This document shows, one piece after another, positions 16,423-26,769 of a stretch of DNA of 64,000 nt (the stretch's first letter is position 1; every line of letters begins with the position of its first letter). The notes beneath the pieces were generated by a model. That model did no database searches and was not told where the DNA came from. It worked only from the letters and a program-made list of their open reading frames with translations. Both the position numbers and the translations under genes were made by a program. The stretch spans positions 558,001-622,000 of the forward strand of contig NZ_JBEXAC010000002.1 of assembly GCF_040567655.1 (NCBI RefSeq). The letters are read 5' to 3'. Origin of the DNA: Chitinophaga sp. H8. Its GTDB lineage: Bacteria; Bacteroidota; Bacteroidia; Chitinophagales; Chitinophagaceae.

Positions 16423-18510
16423 ATGCACTACACAGTGAAGCGCATTTGCTTAATGCTGCTATTGTGCTGTTATTTCATAGGAACATTTGCTCAGATACAG
16501 GCGGAAGACACCCTGGCGATTGACCTGGGAGCTGCACCTGATAAGCTTGATGTAAGGCCCTATATATATAGCCTGGAAGATAACGGCAAACAGTTAACGG
16601 TAGCACAATTATCCCAACTTGCTTTTACAAAAAACAGCCAGTTGTTTCATCAGCAGAAAAAGAGTAACAGCAGTACCCATAACTGCTGGTTAAAGCTGCA
16701 CGTAAAAAACACAGGGAATAAAGACACCAGCCTGATCTTCTTCACCGGCTGGCATGATTACCTTTACTGGTATGTACAATCAGGGAAGGATTGGCAACTA
16801 TTAACGCAAACGGGGCTGATCCTCGATAATGGTGGTGTGGAAAGATGGGAACGTTTTGGTTTGCCTTTAACAGTGCCGGCCGGACAAACCCGCACCTTTC
16901 TCTTACATATCATTAATAAATCCTACAACGAAAATGCATTGATGCCAGTGCTGCTCAATACGCCTGAATATATAAAATTCCGTAACGAGCAGCTGAATCA
17001 TTACCGTAAGGAAGCGATTGTCATCTTTGTATTGCTGGGGATGCTCCTGGTATTTATGAGCATTTCCATTATCAACTATATCCAGCTGCCGGACCGGTCT
17101 TATCTGTATTTTGCAGCATACATACTGGGCCTGATCATCTTTTTTGCATTACGGCTGGAAAACAAGCCTTACCAGATTTCTTTTTTTTACCGATGGCCGT
17201 TATTTAAATACTATTGGGATATTCCGGCACTGTTATTTTGTTTTTACCTCACCTATCTTCTTTTTGGTAATGCCTTTTTAAACCTGAAAGAGCGATACCC
17301 TTTCATGGAAAGGGCATTTACCTGGGTAGCCATTACCGTAGCGGGGCTTATTGCAGTATGTATTTTCAGTATACACCAGGGACAGTACCAGATACCCGTC
17401 ATTATTTACAGCTATGTATACTTTGGCACCCTGCTGCCATTGCTCGCAGTATTTGTGGCACTGGCGCGACGTTCCCGCCATCACCCGCTGGTACGCTTTT
17501 TCCTCTTCGGTTCCCTTTGTCTGTACCTGGCCTGCTTCGGCTCTTTCTTATTGCATTTAGGGCCACTGGGTTTGGAAAGTGCGCTGGGCGAGCTGGCCTC
17601 TCCCACTATGTTACTGATATTAGGTGTACTACTGCAGGCCATGTTCTTTTTAGCTGGTCTTAGTTATCGTAATAAACTGGTACACCATGAAAGAACCAGG
17701 ACACAGGAATTACTCATCAAACAGCTGAACAAAAACAAAGAGCTGCAACATAAGCTCAATGAACAACTGGAAGAGCTGGTGAAAGAACAAACCACTGAAA
17801 TATTACGTAAGAAACAGGAGCTGGAAGAGCAACGCAAAATACAACTGGAGATTGAGTATGATAAAAAACTGACGGAAATTGAGCTAAAGGCGATCCGGGC
17901 ACAGATTAACCCGCACTTCATTTTCAACTGCCTGAATTCTATTCAGCTGTTTGTGATGCAGCGGGATTATGAGTATGCACAGAAATATCTTTCTGACTTT
18001 TCCTATCTCATCCGCAAAACACTGGATTTTTCCCGGCGCAATTTTATTTCCCTTGCAGATGAGATCATGTATCTGAATACTTATCTGGGGCTGGAAAAGA
18101 TGCGTTTTGAAAACAAGATGGAATATGAAATTATTGTAGATCCAGCCATTGCTACGGCAGAGCTGGAAATTCCTGCGATGCTGCTGCAGCCATATGTAGA
18201 AAATGCCGTAAAACATGGGATGACCAACCCCAGTCAGCCTATCGGCCAGTTACACATCAAATTCAACCAGGTAGCCTCTGATATGCTGGAATGTATCATT
18301 GAAGACAATGGGATAGGCATTGCACAATCCAAAGCCTTACGTACACTACCTAAACATCATCAGTCGTCCGGTATGGAAATCAGCTTTAACCGGGCAGAAT
18401 TACTGAACAAAATGTACAATACAGGTATCCATATAGAAATTATAGACAAATCGGGCCATAACTTCACAGAAAGTGGTACTATTGTAAAGATTTTAATTCC
18501 ACAGCTATAG
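16423..18510 (+). CDS. LytS-type sensor histidine kinase with 7TMR-DISM sensor module
   Basis: A 695-residue membrane sensor. A signal sequence (about 1-23) is followed by an extracellular sensor domain (about 30-190), seven membrane segments (about 198-420), a long coiled coil (about 425-490), the His_kinase domain with the phospho-accepting NPHFIFNCLNSIQ (about 500-512), and a GHKL ATPase with EDNGIGI. It pairs with the LytTR regulator 28 bases downstream. The extracellular domain type often binds carbohydrates, but the ligand here is unknown. Confidence 0.92.
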   Translation: MHYTVKRICLMLLLCCYFIGTFAQIQAEDTLAIDLGAAPDKLDVRPYIYSLEDNGKQLTVAQLSQLAFTKNSQLFHQQKKSNSSTHNCWLKLHVKNTGNKDTSLIFFTGWHDYLYWYVQSGKDWQLLTQTGLILDNGGVERWERFGLPLTVPAGQTRTFLLHIINKSYNENALMPVLLNTPEYIKFRNEQLNHYRKEAIVIFVLLGMLLVFMSISIINYIQLPDRSYLYFAAYILGLIIFFALRLENKPYQISFFYRWPLFKYYWDIPALLFCFYLTYLLFGNAFLNLKERYPFMERAFTWVAITVAGLIAVCIFSIHQGQYQIPVIIYSYVYFGTLLPLLAVFVALARRSRHHPLVRFFLFGSLCLYLACFGSFLLHLGPLGLESALGELASPTMLLILGVLLQAMFFLAGLSYRNKLVHHERTRTQELLIKQLNKNKELQHKLNEQLEELVKEQTTEILRKKQELEEQRKIQLEIEYDKKLTEIELKAIRAQINPHFIFNCLNSIQLFVMQRDYEYAQKYLSDFSYLIRKTLDFSRRNFISLADEIMYLNTYLGLEKMRFENKMEYEIIVDPAIATAELEIPAMLLQPYVENAVKHGMTNPSQPIGQLHIKFNQVASDMLECIIEDNGIGIAQSKALRTLPKHHQSSGMEISFNRAELLNKMYNTGIHIEIIDKSGHNFTESGTIVKILIPQL

Positions 18511-18538
18511 CCAGCACCCCTTTTCCTTATATACGTTT

Positions 18539-19282
18539 ATGATAAAAGCAATTATTATAGATGACGAAAGAAACAGCCGCGATATAATAGCCCTGATGCT
18601 AGAAAAATATTGCCCCGAAGTAGAGATCACGGCTACTGCGTCTGACTGTGTGGATGGTATTGAAAAGATCCGGGAACACCAGCCCCAACTGGTTTTTCTT
18701 GACCTGGAAATGCCTGATGGTACAGGCTTCGATGTATTAATTGGCACCCAGAAAGAAATACCTTTTGAAGCAGTGTTTGTAACTGCTTTTGAAAAACGGT
18801 TCCTGCATACCATCCGGTTCAGCGAAGTAGAGCTTATCCTCAAACCTATTGATAAGGAAAGCCTGCTGCAGGCTGTGAACACGATCTCTGCACGTATTCA
18901 TAATAATACCAGCAAACATCGTTATCAGGTATTGCTGGACAATTTCAACAAGGGGAAAAATGCTTCCTGGCAGTTACTGATCCCAGCCGATAACGGGCAG
19001 GAGGTAACGGTACCGCTGCCCGCTATTGAGTACCTGGAAGCCAACCTGGAGAAATGCACGTTTAACCTGGATAGCGGCGCCGTGATCCATGCCGAACGCC
19101 CCTTCCGGTATTATGCCGACCTGTTTACCCCACTTCGCTTTTACCAGGTTAATAATATGCAGATGATACAATTATCCCATATCAGTCATATTGCCAATGA
19201 TACGGGTAAAATTGTGCTCAAAAGCGGTACTGCACTGGAAACTACAGAACGGCGCAAGAAGGATTTGCTGAGTAAATTATAA
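18539..19282 (+). CDS. LytTR family response regulator
   Basis: A 247-residue regulator. The receiver domain (about residues 1-115) has the acidic pair IIDDE at 6-10, the phospho-acceptor Asp in LVFLDLEMPDG (about 53-63) and Lys in ILKPIDK. The LytTR DNA-binding domain (about 145-247) ends with FYQVNNMQMIQLSHI and ETTERRKKDLLSKL. It is the partner of the kinase just upstream. Targets cannot be read from the sequence. Confidence 0.93.
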   Translation: MIKAIIIDDERNSRDIIALMLEKYCPEVEITATASDCVDGIEKIREHQPQLVFLDLEMPDGTGFDVLIGTQKEIPFEAVFVTAFEKRFLHTIRFSEVELILKPIDKESLLQAVNTISARIHNNTSKHRYQVLLDNFNKGKNASWQLLIPADNGQEVTVPLPAIEYLEANLEKCTFNLDSGAVIHAERPFRYYADLFTPLRFYQVNNMQMIQLSHISHIANDTGKIVLKSGTALETTERRKKDLLSKL

Positions 19283-19444
19283 TGAAATACCCCACCCTTT
19301 TAAAATATTACTAATTTTTCCAGCCCCATTTTTAAAATCATTCAATTTCCTGCTACTTTCCCGGCAGGTTGTTCCGGAACAAGCCTTCTTTTTCATAAGT
19401 TCTTCATTTATATGGAAGTATAAAATCATCTTGTATAAAAAAAG

Positions 19445-19494
19445 TTGGCTCGCATATCATTTTGTATGTACTTTTGACTCTCCTAACGAATTAG
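19445..19494 (+). promoter_or_regulatory. Promoter and possible operator of the TetR gene
   Basis: TTG (19445-19447) and TACTTTTG (19469-19476) are 21 bases apart, a full match to the Bacteroidota promoter. Just downstream, near the expected start site, lies the palindrome CTAACGAATTAG (19483-19494), a plausible site for autorepression by the TetR product. Confidence 0.55.
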
Positions 19495-19529
19495 TCAGAT
19501 CGTCAGGTAAGTATTAAAATCCAACATCT

Positions 19530-20153
19530 ATGGCAGAACCGGATCATAAGAAAATAATGATACTGGAAGCAGCATTAAAGCGTTTTAAGCGCTTTGGGCT
19601 GTCTAAAACTACCATGGAAGAAATAGCCAGGGACCTGGATATTTCAAAAGGCTCTTTGTATTACTATTTTACGGATAAGGAATCCATTTATGTGGCCGTG
19701 GTGGAAAACATCATTGCAACCTGTTTTCAGGATATGTCGCAATACCTGGAGCAAGACGTGACCATTCTGCAGATTATGGATAAATACCTGGCATTGAAGG
19801 AAAAAATGCTGCTGGAGTACCATTTTCTTTTTGGCATTAATGAATGGATAAAAGAAACGCCTTCCACTTTTATGCGGCAGGTGATTGAGCTATTACAGGA
19901 TGTGGAAATATCCTTTCTGTCGGCCTGGATCCGCAAGGGCATCGCTACCGGAGAATTATCAGACAAGTATGATCCTGACACTACGGCTCCCCTGCTGGTA
20001 CATGTACTGTTCGGGCTGTGGGTAGTATGGTGCAAATGGCAGGCATCCGGTTTTGATCCTTATGATAGTAAACAGCTTAAACTGTTTATGGAAAGAGAAA
20101 AACAGGTACTGATTATATTTTTTAATGGCTTACGATATCAACCAACTTTTTAA
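19530..20153 (+). CDS. TetR/AcrR family transcriptional regulator
   Basis: A 207-residue repressor-type protein. The N-terminal TetR helix-turn-helix covers about residues 8-55, with ILEAALKRFKRFGLSKTTM and the recognition helix SKGSLYYYFTDKESIY. The remainder is the helical ligand-binding and dimer domain. The outer-membrane barrel gene 77 bases downstream on the same strand may be a target or simply a neighbour. Confidence 0.93.
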   Translation: MAEPDHKKIMILEAALKRFKRFGLSKTTMEEIARDLDISKGSLYYYFTDKESIYVAVVENIIATCFQDMSQYLEQDVTILQIMDKYLALKEKMLLEYHFLFGINEWIKETPSTFMRQVIELLQDVEISFLSAWIRKGIATGELSDKYDPDTTAPLLVHVLFGLWVVWCKWQASGFDPYDSKQLKLFMEREKQVLIIFFNGLRYQPTF

Positions 20154-20230
20154 CATCTGAATGGCTTTAAGTAGTATGTAGAACCAAAGAACAAGCGAAC
20201 AGTTTTAATGAATATTAAATTTGACGAAAG

Positions 20231-20836
20231 ATGAAAAAGTTGATTGTTATGACCGCACTGGCACTGTTTGGTGCACAGTTTGCAAAAGCTCAGTTTTCAA
20301 AAGGTGATGTATTATTAGGTGGTAATCTGAATGTATCTACTTCTTCCAATAAAGTAGATGGCGCAGATAAAAAAGCAACTGCTACCAGTTTTGGCATCAG
20401 CCCTAAAGTGGGTGTAGCATTGAATGAAACCTGGATGATCGGTGTTTTTGCTGAAACCAGATTTGGTTCTTCCAAAGATGTACTGGATGTAAAAACCAAG
20501 ACTACTGCTATTACACCAGGTGTATTTGTTCGTAACTACCACATGATAGGCAACAGTAATTTTGCTTTCTTTGGTGAAGCAAATGCAGCTTATAACTACG
20601 AGCAGAACAAAAAAGCCGACAAGAAGATCAATGATGTAAATGGTTTCAAAGTAGCCGTTGCACCTGGTATCAGCTACTTCATTACCAAGAAATTCATGGT
20701 AGAAGGTATGTTTGGCGGTATCAGCTATGCTTATGATGTAACTAAGGCTGCTGACGGTGGCGCTAAAGTTAAAGGCAGCAATTTCAACTTTGATTTCCCT
20801 AAAGAATTCAAAGTGGGTGTAAACTTTATCTTCTAA
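20231..20836 (+). CDS. Outer membrane beta-barrel (porin-like) protein
   Basis: A 201-residue exported protein. Residues 1-20 form a signal peptide ending AKAQ. The rest alternates hydrophobic and polar residues in short strands separated by Gly-, Asn- and Lys-rich turns, and ends in a strand with terminal Phe (KVGVNFIF), as in small eight-strand barrels. It is likely a structural or adhesion-type surface protein rather than a specific channel. It has its own strong terminator. Confidence 0.85.
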   Translation: MKKLIVMTALALFGAQFAKAQFSKGDVLLGGNLNVSTSSNKVDGADKKATATSFGISPKVGVALNETWMIGVFAETRFGSSKDVLDVKTKTTAITPGVFVRNYHMIGNSNFAFFGEANAAYNYEQNKKADKKINDVNGFKVAVAPGISYFITKKFMVEGMFGGISYAYDVTKAADGGAKVKGSNFNFDFPKEFKVGVNFIF

Positions 20837-20865
20837 TCAGGAAATTTTTACACAACTAATAGTTT

Positions 20866-20898
20866 AAAAAAGCACTGCGTACAGCAGTGCTTTTTTTA
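20866..20898 (+). terminator. Rho-independent terminator of the barrel gene
   Basis: AGCACTGC (20871-20878) and GCAGTGCT (20884-20891) form an 8-bp stem with a 5-nt loop, extended by flanking A and T runs, 30 bases past the stop. Confidence 0.9.
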
Positions 20899-21010
20899 TT
20901 TCCACCCCAACCAGATCAGGTATCCCTCCAGCAGTTCACATAAGGTTTGTGCGCCCTGACACGACCACTATTCTCCTCATAATCAGCTTATTACAGTTAT
21001 TTCACAAAGT

Positions 21011-21026
21011 TGGCAGTATTTTGGCA
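21011..21026 (+). promoter_or_regulatory. Sigma-54 (-24/-12) promoter of the small lipoprotein
   Basis: TGGCAGTATTTTGGCA has GG and GC exactly ten bases apart and matches the TGGCAC-N5-TTGCA consensus except in two positions. The expected start site is near 21037, 16 bases before the ATG. Confidence 0.55.
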
Positions 21027-21052
21027 TTAACTAATTAAATGAATTAAATATC

Positions 21053-21262
21053 ATGTATATGCGAACACGAGACAACTGTATCATCCTGACAGCTTTAATA
21101 ACCGGGATATTTCTGAGTGGATGTGTAAGTACGCATCAAGGAGGAAACCCTCATGGTATGCCGCCCGGGCAGGCAAAAAAAGTATATGGCACTAAATCAG
21201 CCAAACCATTTGCACCAGGTCAACAGAAGAAAGTAAAAAATTACAACGATTATAATGACTAA
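21053..21262 (+). CDS. Small lipoprotein with PPGQAKK/APGQQKK motif pair
   Basis: A 69-residue protein. A signal sequence ends in the lipobox LSGC (Cys near residue 24), so the mature protein is a lipid-anchored peptide of about 45 residues. It carries two related motifs, PPGQAKKVYGTKSAK and APGQQKKVKN, rich in Lys and Gly. Similar short Bacteroidota lipoproteins are common but have no proven role. It is preceded by a sigma-54 site and followed by a terminator, so it is a single-gene unit. Confidence 0.75.
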   Translation: MYMRTRDNCIILTALITGIFLSGCVSTHQGGNPHGMPPGQAKKVYGTKSAKPFAPGQQKKVKNYNDYND

Positions 21263-21297
21263 TAAAAAAAGCCAGACAGTGTCTGGCTTTTTTTATT
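21261..21297. terminator. Bidirectional terminator between the lipoprotein and rho genes
   Basis: GCCAGAC (21271-21277) and GTCTGGC (21281-21287) form a 7-bp stem with A7 and T-rich flanks on both sides, so it can end transcripts from both convergent genes. Confidence 0.88.
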
Positions 21298-21317
21298 AAA
21301 TATTGCACATCACTTAC

Positions 21318-23012
21318 TTAGTGATTCATGGAAATCAGGAATTCTTCATTGCTCTTTGTACCACGCATATGCTGCAGCATAAAGTTCATAGACTCTTCCG
21401 TATTCATATCACCCAGGTGATTCCGGAGGATATGCAGCCTTTTCAGGGTATCTCTGTCTACCAGCAGATCATCACGACGGGTAGAGGATGCAGATACATC
21501 AATAGCCGGGAATATACGTCTGTTAGCCAGCTTGCGATCCAGCAGGAGCTCCATGTTACCGGTACCTTTAAACTCTTCAAAGATCACCTCATCCATTTTG
21601 GAACCGGTATCTATCAAAGCAGTAGCCAGGATGGTTAAGGAACCACCATGTTCTATCTTACGGGCAGCCCCAAAGAACTGTTTTGGTTTTTGCATGGCAT
21701 TAGCTTCCACACCACCACTCAACACTTTACCGGAGGCAGGTGCCACGGTATTATGTGCTCTTGCCAAACGGGTGATAGAGTCGAGCAGGATAACTACATC
21801 ATGGCCGCATTCTACCAAACGTTTTGCTTTTTGCAGCGCGATAGCAGAAACCTTTACGTGTTTTTCAGCTGGTTCATCAAACGTAGAAGCAATTACTTCC
21901 GCTTTTACGCTACGTTCCATATCAGTTACCTCTTCCGGGCGTTCATCAATCAGTACTACCATCAGGTATATTTCCGGGTGGTTGGTAGCAATTGCGTTGG
22001 CCACTTCTTTCAGCAACATGGTTTTACCCACTTTAGGCTGCGCTACGATCAGACCACGCTGGCCTTTACCGATAGGGGTAAAAAGGTCCATGATACGGGT
22101 AGAGTAGTTATTGGAAGCGGTAGTTAATCTTAATTTTTCGAAAGGGAACAGCGGTGTCAGATAATCGAACGGAACACGGTCGCGCACTTCATCCGGCTGT
22201 TTGTTATTAATCGTTTCCACTTTCAGTAAAGCGAAATACTTTTCACCTTCTTTAGGTGGGCGTACTGCCCCTTTTACCGTATCTCCAGTTTTAAGACCAA
22301 ACAATTTGATCTGAGAGGGAGAAACGTAAATATCGTCCGGGGAACTGAGATAGTTATAGTCAGAAGAGCGGAGGAAACCATATCCATCAGGCATCATTTC
22401 CAATACACCTTCGCTGACAATTATACCATCAAATTCTATATTAAAAGCGGGTTCTTTTTTAGGGAAGCGGGGTTTTTGTGTTGGGATTACCGGTTCTTCA
22501 GGCAATACAAAATCATCATCATCATCGTCTTCTTCCTCTTCCTCTGCTACTACTGCCGCTTCCGGCTCTTCATCTTCTGTAAATGATGGTAATACAATAT
22601 CATCATCATCATCGAAAGTAAGGGAAGGGATACTATCCAGGTCTATATCAAAGTCTTTTGCTTTGGGTTTAGGAGCAACGTTCACTTCCGGTTCTGCTTC
22701 TTTGGTTTTGCCACCGGTGGTTTTTTTGCCACGTTTTGCGGCGGGTTTTTCTTCTGCTGGTGCTGGTTCTTCAGCAACGGGCGTTTCGTCTTTCTTTACA
22801 GGTTTGCGTTTGCGTCCTCTTTTTTCTTCGCCGTTGGCCGGGTTATTATCTTCTGAGGCCATTACTGCTTGTTTATCAAGGATTTTGTAGATAAGGTCCT
22901 GTTTGTTCAGTTTTTTAGCGTTGGGAACATCCAGCTTCTCTGCAATATCAAGCAGCTCCGGAACGAGCATGTCGTTCAATTGTAAGATGTCGTACATCAT
23001 CTGTGTTGTCAA
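21318..23012 (-). CDS. rho: Transcription termination factor Rho, long acidic form
   Basis: Hexameric RNA helicase that ends transcription. The 564-residue protein is about 145 longer than E. coli Rho. After the N-terminal SAP-like helices (about 1-50) comes a Lys- and Glu/Asp-rich insert (about 55-190, with runs such as [11 protein letters not shown]), which is probably disordered. The RNA-binding cold-shock domain (about 195-270, with GYGFLRS) and the ATPase core follow, with Walker [11 protein letters not shown] near 330 and the arginine-containing [10 protein letters not shown] near 510. Such N-terminal inserts are usual in Bacteroidota. Confidence 0.95.
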   Translation of the reverse strand: MTTQMMYDILQLNDMLVPELLDIAEKLDVPNAKKLNKQDLIYKILDKQAVMASEDNNPANGEEKRGRKRKPVKKDETPVAEEPAPAEEKPAAKRGKKTTGGKTKEAEPEVNVAPKPKAKDFDIDLDSIPSLTFDDDDDIVLPSFTEDEEPEAAVVAEEEEEDDDDDDFVLPEEPVIPTQKPRFPKKEPAFNIEFDGIIVSEGVLEMMPDGYGFLRSSDYNYLSSPDDIYVSPSQIKLFGLKTGDTVKGAVRPPKEGEKYFALLKVETINNKQPDEVRDRVPFDYLTPLFPFEKLRLTTASNNYSTRIMDLFTPIGKGQRGLIVAQPKVGKTMLLKEVANAIATNHPEIYLMVVLIDERPEEVTDMERSVKAEVIASTFDEPAEKHVKVSAIALQKAKRLVECGHDVVILLDSITRLARAHNTVAPASGKVLSGGVEANAMQKPKQFFGAARKIEHGGSLTILATALIDTGSKMDEVIFEEFKGTGNMELLLDRKLANRRIFPAIDVSASSTRRDDLLVDRDTLKRLHILRNHLGDMNTEESMNFMLQHMRGTKSNEEFLISMNH

Positions 23013-23484
23013 ATTTTAGAAGTGTTGTGAGGCGGGTACCACTGCATACCAACATACACCAATTACAAATAATTGTTTTGAGTTCAATAAATTTACTTAG
23101 GTTATAAATCTGATAGGGAACTTGATTGAGTTTAGGACTGCTGAAGAAGATGGAAACTTAAACTTAATCAGACAGATTGTAACGCAAGATTAAAACAAGT
23201 TTTATTATTCTCCAAAAAAATTCTTTTCACATCTCGGCCCCTGTTGCGCCCAAGCGGCTGCCGGGTACCCACAAATGCGCCCGCGTCCTGCTTTTCAGGG
23301 CCTTATTCTTTGGGGAGAAACCACCAGCAAGCCATGTGTTAAAGTTTCCCTAATGCCCGGTTACCCGTAAATAACCCCGGTATCCGGCTATAAAAAACGG
23401 GTTGGGAAACCGGCAATTACCTGCTGCAACCTATCGGTACATTTGTTATTTTTGCAAACCTTTAAATAAATAAATCATCTTTTT
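23013..23484. other. Divergent rho/asnS intergenic region
   Basis: No gene seen. AT-rich ends flank a GC-rich block (about 23233-23320) that includes the small hairpin CCTG/CAGG. Two TAnnTTTG-type elements (TACATTTG 23438-23445 and TATTTTTG 23447-23454) precede asnS. Confidence 0.4.
23447..23454 (+). promoter_or_regulatory. -7 promoter element of asnS
   Basis: TATTTTTG matches TAnnTTTG and lies 30 bases before the ATG; an overlapping alternative is TACATTTG at 23438. No good -33 element was found. Confidence 0.35.
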
Positions 23485-24924
23485 ATGAGCCAAAGAGTGA
23501 AAGTCAAGCAGATTTTGTCGGCCGACAAAACGCATTACGAAGTAACGGTAAAAGGTTGGGTGCGTTCTTTTCGCAACAATCAGTTTATAGCGTTAAACGA
23601 TGGCTCTACTAATAATAATCTGCAAATAGTTATTGCTGCGGAAAATACCGACCCTGCCCTGCTGAAAAGAATCACTACCGGCGCGGCTATCAGCGCCACC
23701 GGGGAAATCATTCCTTCCCTGGGTAAAGGGCAGAAAGTAGAGCTCAAAGCCAGCACACTGGAAATACTGGGCGATTGTGATCCTGAAAAGTATCCTTTAC
23801 AGCTGAAAAATAAGCCCAGCCTAGAATACCTGCGGGAAATAGCGCACCTGCGCTTCCGTACCAATACCTTTGGTGCTATATTCCGTGTACGCCATACACT
23901 GGCCTTTGCGGTACATAAATTCTTTAACGACAGGGGGTTTGTATATCTCCACACCCCTATTATCACCGCTTCAGATGCCGAAGGTGCCGGCGAAATGTTC
24001 CGGGTCACCTCGCTGGATCTGAAGAACCCGCCGTTAACACCGGCAGGCGATATCGATTTTAAAGAAGATTTCTTTGGCCGTTCCACCAACCTGACCGTAT
24101 CCGGCCAGCTGGAGGGAGAACTGGGAGCAATGGCCTTTGGCGATATCTACACCTTTGGGCCTACTTTCCGGGCCGAAAACTCTAATACTGCCCGTCACCT
24201 GGCAGAATTCTGGATGATAGAGCCGGAAATGGCCTTTTATGAACTGAAAGATAACATGGACCTGGCAGAGGCCTTTATCAAGTATGTTATCGGCTACGCA
24301 CTGGAACACAACCGGGAAGACCTGGAATTCCTGGCACAGCGGCTTATAGAAGAAGAAAAGCAGAAGCCACAGCAGGAACGCAGTGAAATGGGCCTGGTAG
24401 AAAAACTGGAGTTTGTGCTGAATAACGAATTCATGCGGCTTACCTATACAGATGCCATCCATATTCTGAAAGACAGCAAACCTAACAAGAACAAGAAGTT
24501 CCAATACCTGATCGAAGAATGGGGTGCTGATCTCCAAAGTGAGCACGAACGCTATCTGGTAGAAAAACACTTTAAGAAGCCTGTGATCCTGACCGATTAC
24601 CCTAAGGCGATTAAATCATTCTACATGAAGCAGAATGAAGATGGTAAAACGGTAAAAGCCATGGACATCCTCTTCCCCGGTATCGGCGAAATAGTAGGTG
24701 GTTCCCAAAGGGAAGAAAACTACGACAAACTGGTGGCCCGTATGGAGGAATTACACCTGCCCGTTGAAGAAATGAGCTGGTACCTGGATACCCGCCGTTA
24801 CGGCTCCTGCCCGCATTCCGGATTTGGTCTTGGCTTTGAAAGACTGGTATTATTTGTTACCGGTATGGGTAATATCCGCGATGTAATACCTTTCCCACGC
24901 ACGCCCAAAAGTGCAGAATTTTAG
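23485..24924 (+). CDS. asnS: Asparaginyl-tRNA synthetase
   Basis: Class IIb synthetase charging tRNA-Asn. The N-terminal OB-fold anticodon domain covers about residues 15-110 ([20 protein letters not shown]). Motif 2 appears as [20 protein letters not shown] near 222-241, and motif 3 as [15 protein letters not shown] near 449-463. The length of 479 is slightly above the bacterial norm of about 466 because of an insert near 300. It is monocistronic with its own terminator. Confidence 0.96.
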   Translation: MSQRVKVKQILSADKTHYEVTVKGWVRSFRNNQFIALNDGSTNNNLQIVIAAENTDPALLKRITTGAAISATGEIIPSLGKGQKVELKASTLEILGDCDPEKYPLQLKNKPSLEYLREIAHLRFRTNTFGAIFRVRHTLAFAVHKFFNDRGFVYLHTPIITASDAEGAGEMFRVTSLDLKNPPLTPAGDIDFKEDFFGRSTNLTVSGQLEGELGAMAFGDIYTFGPTFRAENSNTARHLAEFWMIEPEMAFYELKDNMDLAEAFIKYVIGYALEHNREDLEFLAQRLIEEEKQKPQQERSEMGLVEKLEFVLNNEFMRLTYTDAIHILKDSKPNKNKKFQYLIEEWGADLQSEHERYLVEKHFKKPVILTDYPKAIKSFYMKQNEDGKTVKAMDILFPGIGEIVGGSQREENYDKLVARMEELHLPVEEMSWYLDTRRYGSCPHSGFGLGFERLVLFVTGMGNIRDVIPFPRTPKSAEF

Positions 24925-24976
24925 GACTTCTCCCTGTCCGGCCCCATAATGGCCCAGGCAGGGTGCATATAATACT

Positions 24977-25010
24977 GAAAGCAGTCTCCTTCCCGGAGGC
25001 TGCTTTTTTT
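24977..25010 (+). terminator. Rho-independent terminator of asnS
   Basis: GCAGTCTCC and GGAGGCTGC form a 9-bp stem (one G-T pair) with a 5-nt loop followed by seven T, 57 bases past the stop. Confidence 0.88.
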
Positions 25011-25156
25011 ATGTTTGCCTGTTACTATTTCTTTGCGCCCCGCTCATCATTTCTGATGAGTTGACAAACCATCTTTATGGAATTTCTTTCCTGCTGCATC
25101 TCTATGAATGAAAGCGCTTTCCACTATCATTTTTCGTATACTATAAACTGTTAGTT

Positions 25157-25678
25157 ATGGCTGAAATGAACATACAACAAAGGGGGAGAAAGGGCAGCAT
25201 CCGGAATAATAAAAAGTCTACCCGTGTAGACATGACACCCATGGTGGATCTGGGTTTCCTGTTGATTACCTTTTTTATGCTCACCACCGCGCTTTCCCAA
25301 CCTAAAACCATGAACCTGCTGATGCCACGGAGTGATGGTCCCCCTTCTCCCTTACCTGCCAGCAAGGCACTTACTGTTTTATTGGGATCCAACAACCGTA
25401 TTGCTTACTATGAGGGACTGGGTGATGATCAGACACAACCACCCCAGGTAAAGTATGCCAGCTTCTCCAATGCCCAGGGTATCCGGGATATCATAAACAC
25501 CAAAAAACAGCAGGTACTCCTGCAATATGGTAAAAACGAGTTGATGGTACTCATCAAAGCTACCGCAGCTGCCAATTATAAAAATGTGGTAGACATCATG
25601 GATGAAATGCTCATCAACCATATTGACCGGTATGCCATTGTAGATATCACCCCAGCAGAGCAGGATTATCTGAAATAA
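25157..25678 (+). CDS. ExbD/TolR family biopolymer transport protein
   Basis: A 173-residue inner-membrane protein. A basic N-terminus (RGRKGSIRNNKKSTRVDM) leads to one membrane helix (about residues 25-45, MVDLGFLLITFFMLTTA) carrying the proton-relay aspartate in VDLG, then a periplasmic domain. ExbD works with ExbB to power TonB-dependent uptake. Neither ExbB nor TonB is adjacent, so this copy is an orphan or works with distant partners. Confidence 0.88.
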   Translation: MAEMNIQQRGRKGSIRNNKKSTRVDMTPMVDLGFLLITFFMLTTALSQPKTMNLLMPRSDGPPSPLPASKALTVLLGSNNRIAYYEGLGDDQTQPPQVKYASFSNAQGIRDIINTKKQQVLLQYGKNELMVLIKATAAANYKNVVDIMDEMLINHIDRYAIVDITPAEQDYLK

Positions 25679-25791
25679 CATCCTATACCTGCCGCTATTT
25701 ATGATGCGGATAACAGTGATGAGGAAGATACTCACGACCAGTATATTCCTCATTGCTTTTCCCTACCTTTAATACTCCAAAACAATTTATT

Positions 25792-26748
25792 ATGGCTACC
25801 CAACAATCCATTCCTTTTGTGGACCTGGCAGACTTCACCTCTGGCAATGCCAGCCTTAAAGCAGCGTTTGTACAGCAATTAGGTAAGGCATATGAAGAAG
25901 TAGGTTTTGTTGCCGTTAAAAATCACGGCATCCCCGATGCCCTTATTGCCGACCTGTACAAATACGTACAACAGTTTTTTGCATTGCCATCGGCTACCAA
26001 ATACGCTTACGAAATACCTGAATTAGCAGGGCAGCGTGGCTATACCTCTTTTGGTAAGGAGCATGCCAAGGGATATGATGCACCAGACTTAAAAGAGTTT
26101 TTCCAGTTTGGGCAAACCGTGGAAGATAAAGATGCTATTGCCGAAGAATATCCTCCCAATGTGCAGGTAAAAGAAGTGCCTGCTTTTACGCCTACCTTTT
26201 TTGAAGCTTACAGAGGGTTTGAAAAATCAGGCAAATATTTATTGCAGGCCATTGCCTTGTATCTCGGACTTGATGAGCATTATTTTGATGAGAAAATACA
26301 TAATGGCAATTCTATATTACGCGCGATACATTATCCGCCTATTACGCAGGAACCCAAGTCTGCTATCCGTGCAGAACAACATGAAGACATCAATCTCATC
26401 ACCTTGCTGGTAGGCGCTTCTGCTGATGGTCTTCAAATTTTGGACAAACAAAACAACTGGGTACCTGTCACTTCTTTACCAGAGCAAATTGTGGTGAATG
26501 TAGGCGATATGTTGCAGCGCCTTACCAATAACCGGCTCAAATCCACTACTCACCGGGTAGTAAATCCTCCCCGTGAAAAGTGGCATACTTCCAGGTATTC
26601 CATTCCCTTCTTTTTACATCCCAAATCCAATATGAAGCTGGATTGCCTGGAGAGCTGTGTTACAGCAACACACCCCTTACAATATGAGCCTATTACCGCC
26701 GGAGCATATCTTGATGAACGTTTAAGAGAAATCGGGCTGAAGAAATAG
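25792..26748 (+). CDS. Isopenicillin N synthase-like 2-oxoglutarate/Fe(II) oxygenase
   Basis: A 318-residue non-haem iron enzyme. The N-terminal DIOX_N part has IPFVDLADF and GFVAVKNHGI. The jelly-roll domain has the iron ligands in HEDIN (near residue 206) and in STTHRVV (near 265), and the RYS co-substrate motif in SRYSIPFF. Members hydroxylate or cyclise small molecules or amino acids; the substrate here is unknown. I chose the ATG at 25792; the upstream extension starts at a TTG and lacks family features. Confidence 0.88.
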   Translation: MATQQSIPFVDLADFTSGNASLKAAFVQQLGKAYEEVGFVAVKNHGIPDALIADLYKYVQQFFALPSATKYAYEIPELAGQRGYTSFGKEHAKGYDAPDLKEFFQFGQTVEDKDAIAEEYPPNVQVKEVPAFTPTFFEAYRGFEKSGKYLLQAIALYLGLDEHYFDEKIHNGNSILRAIHYPPITQEPKSAIRAEQHEDINLITLLVGASADGLQILDKQNNWVPVTSLPEQIVVNVGDMLQRLTNNRLKSTTHRVVNPPREKWHTSRYSIPFFLHPKSNMKLDCLESCVTATHPLQYEPITAGAYLDERLREIGLKK

Positions 26749-26769
26749 GGACAGGGTATATTGTCCCTT

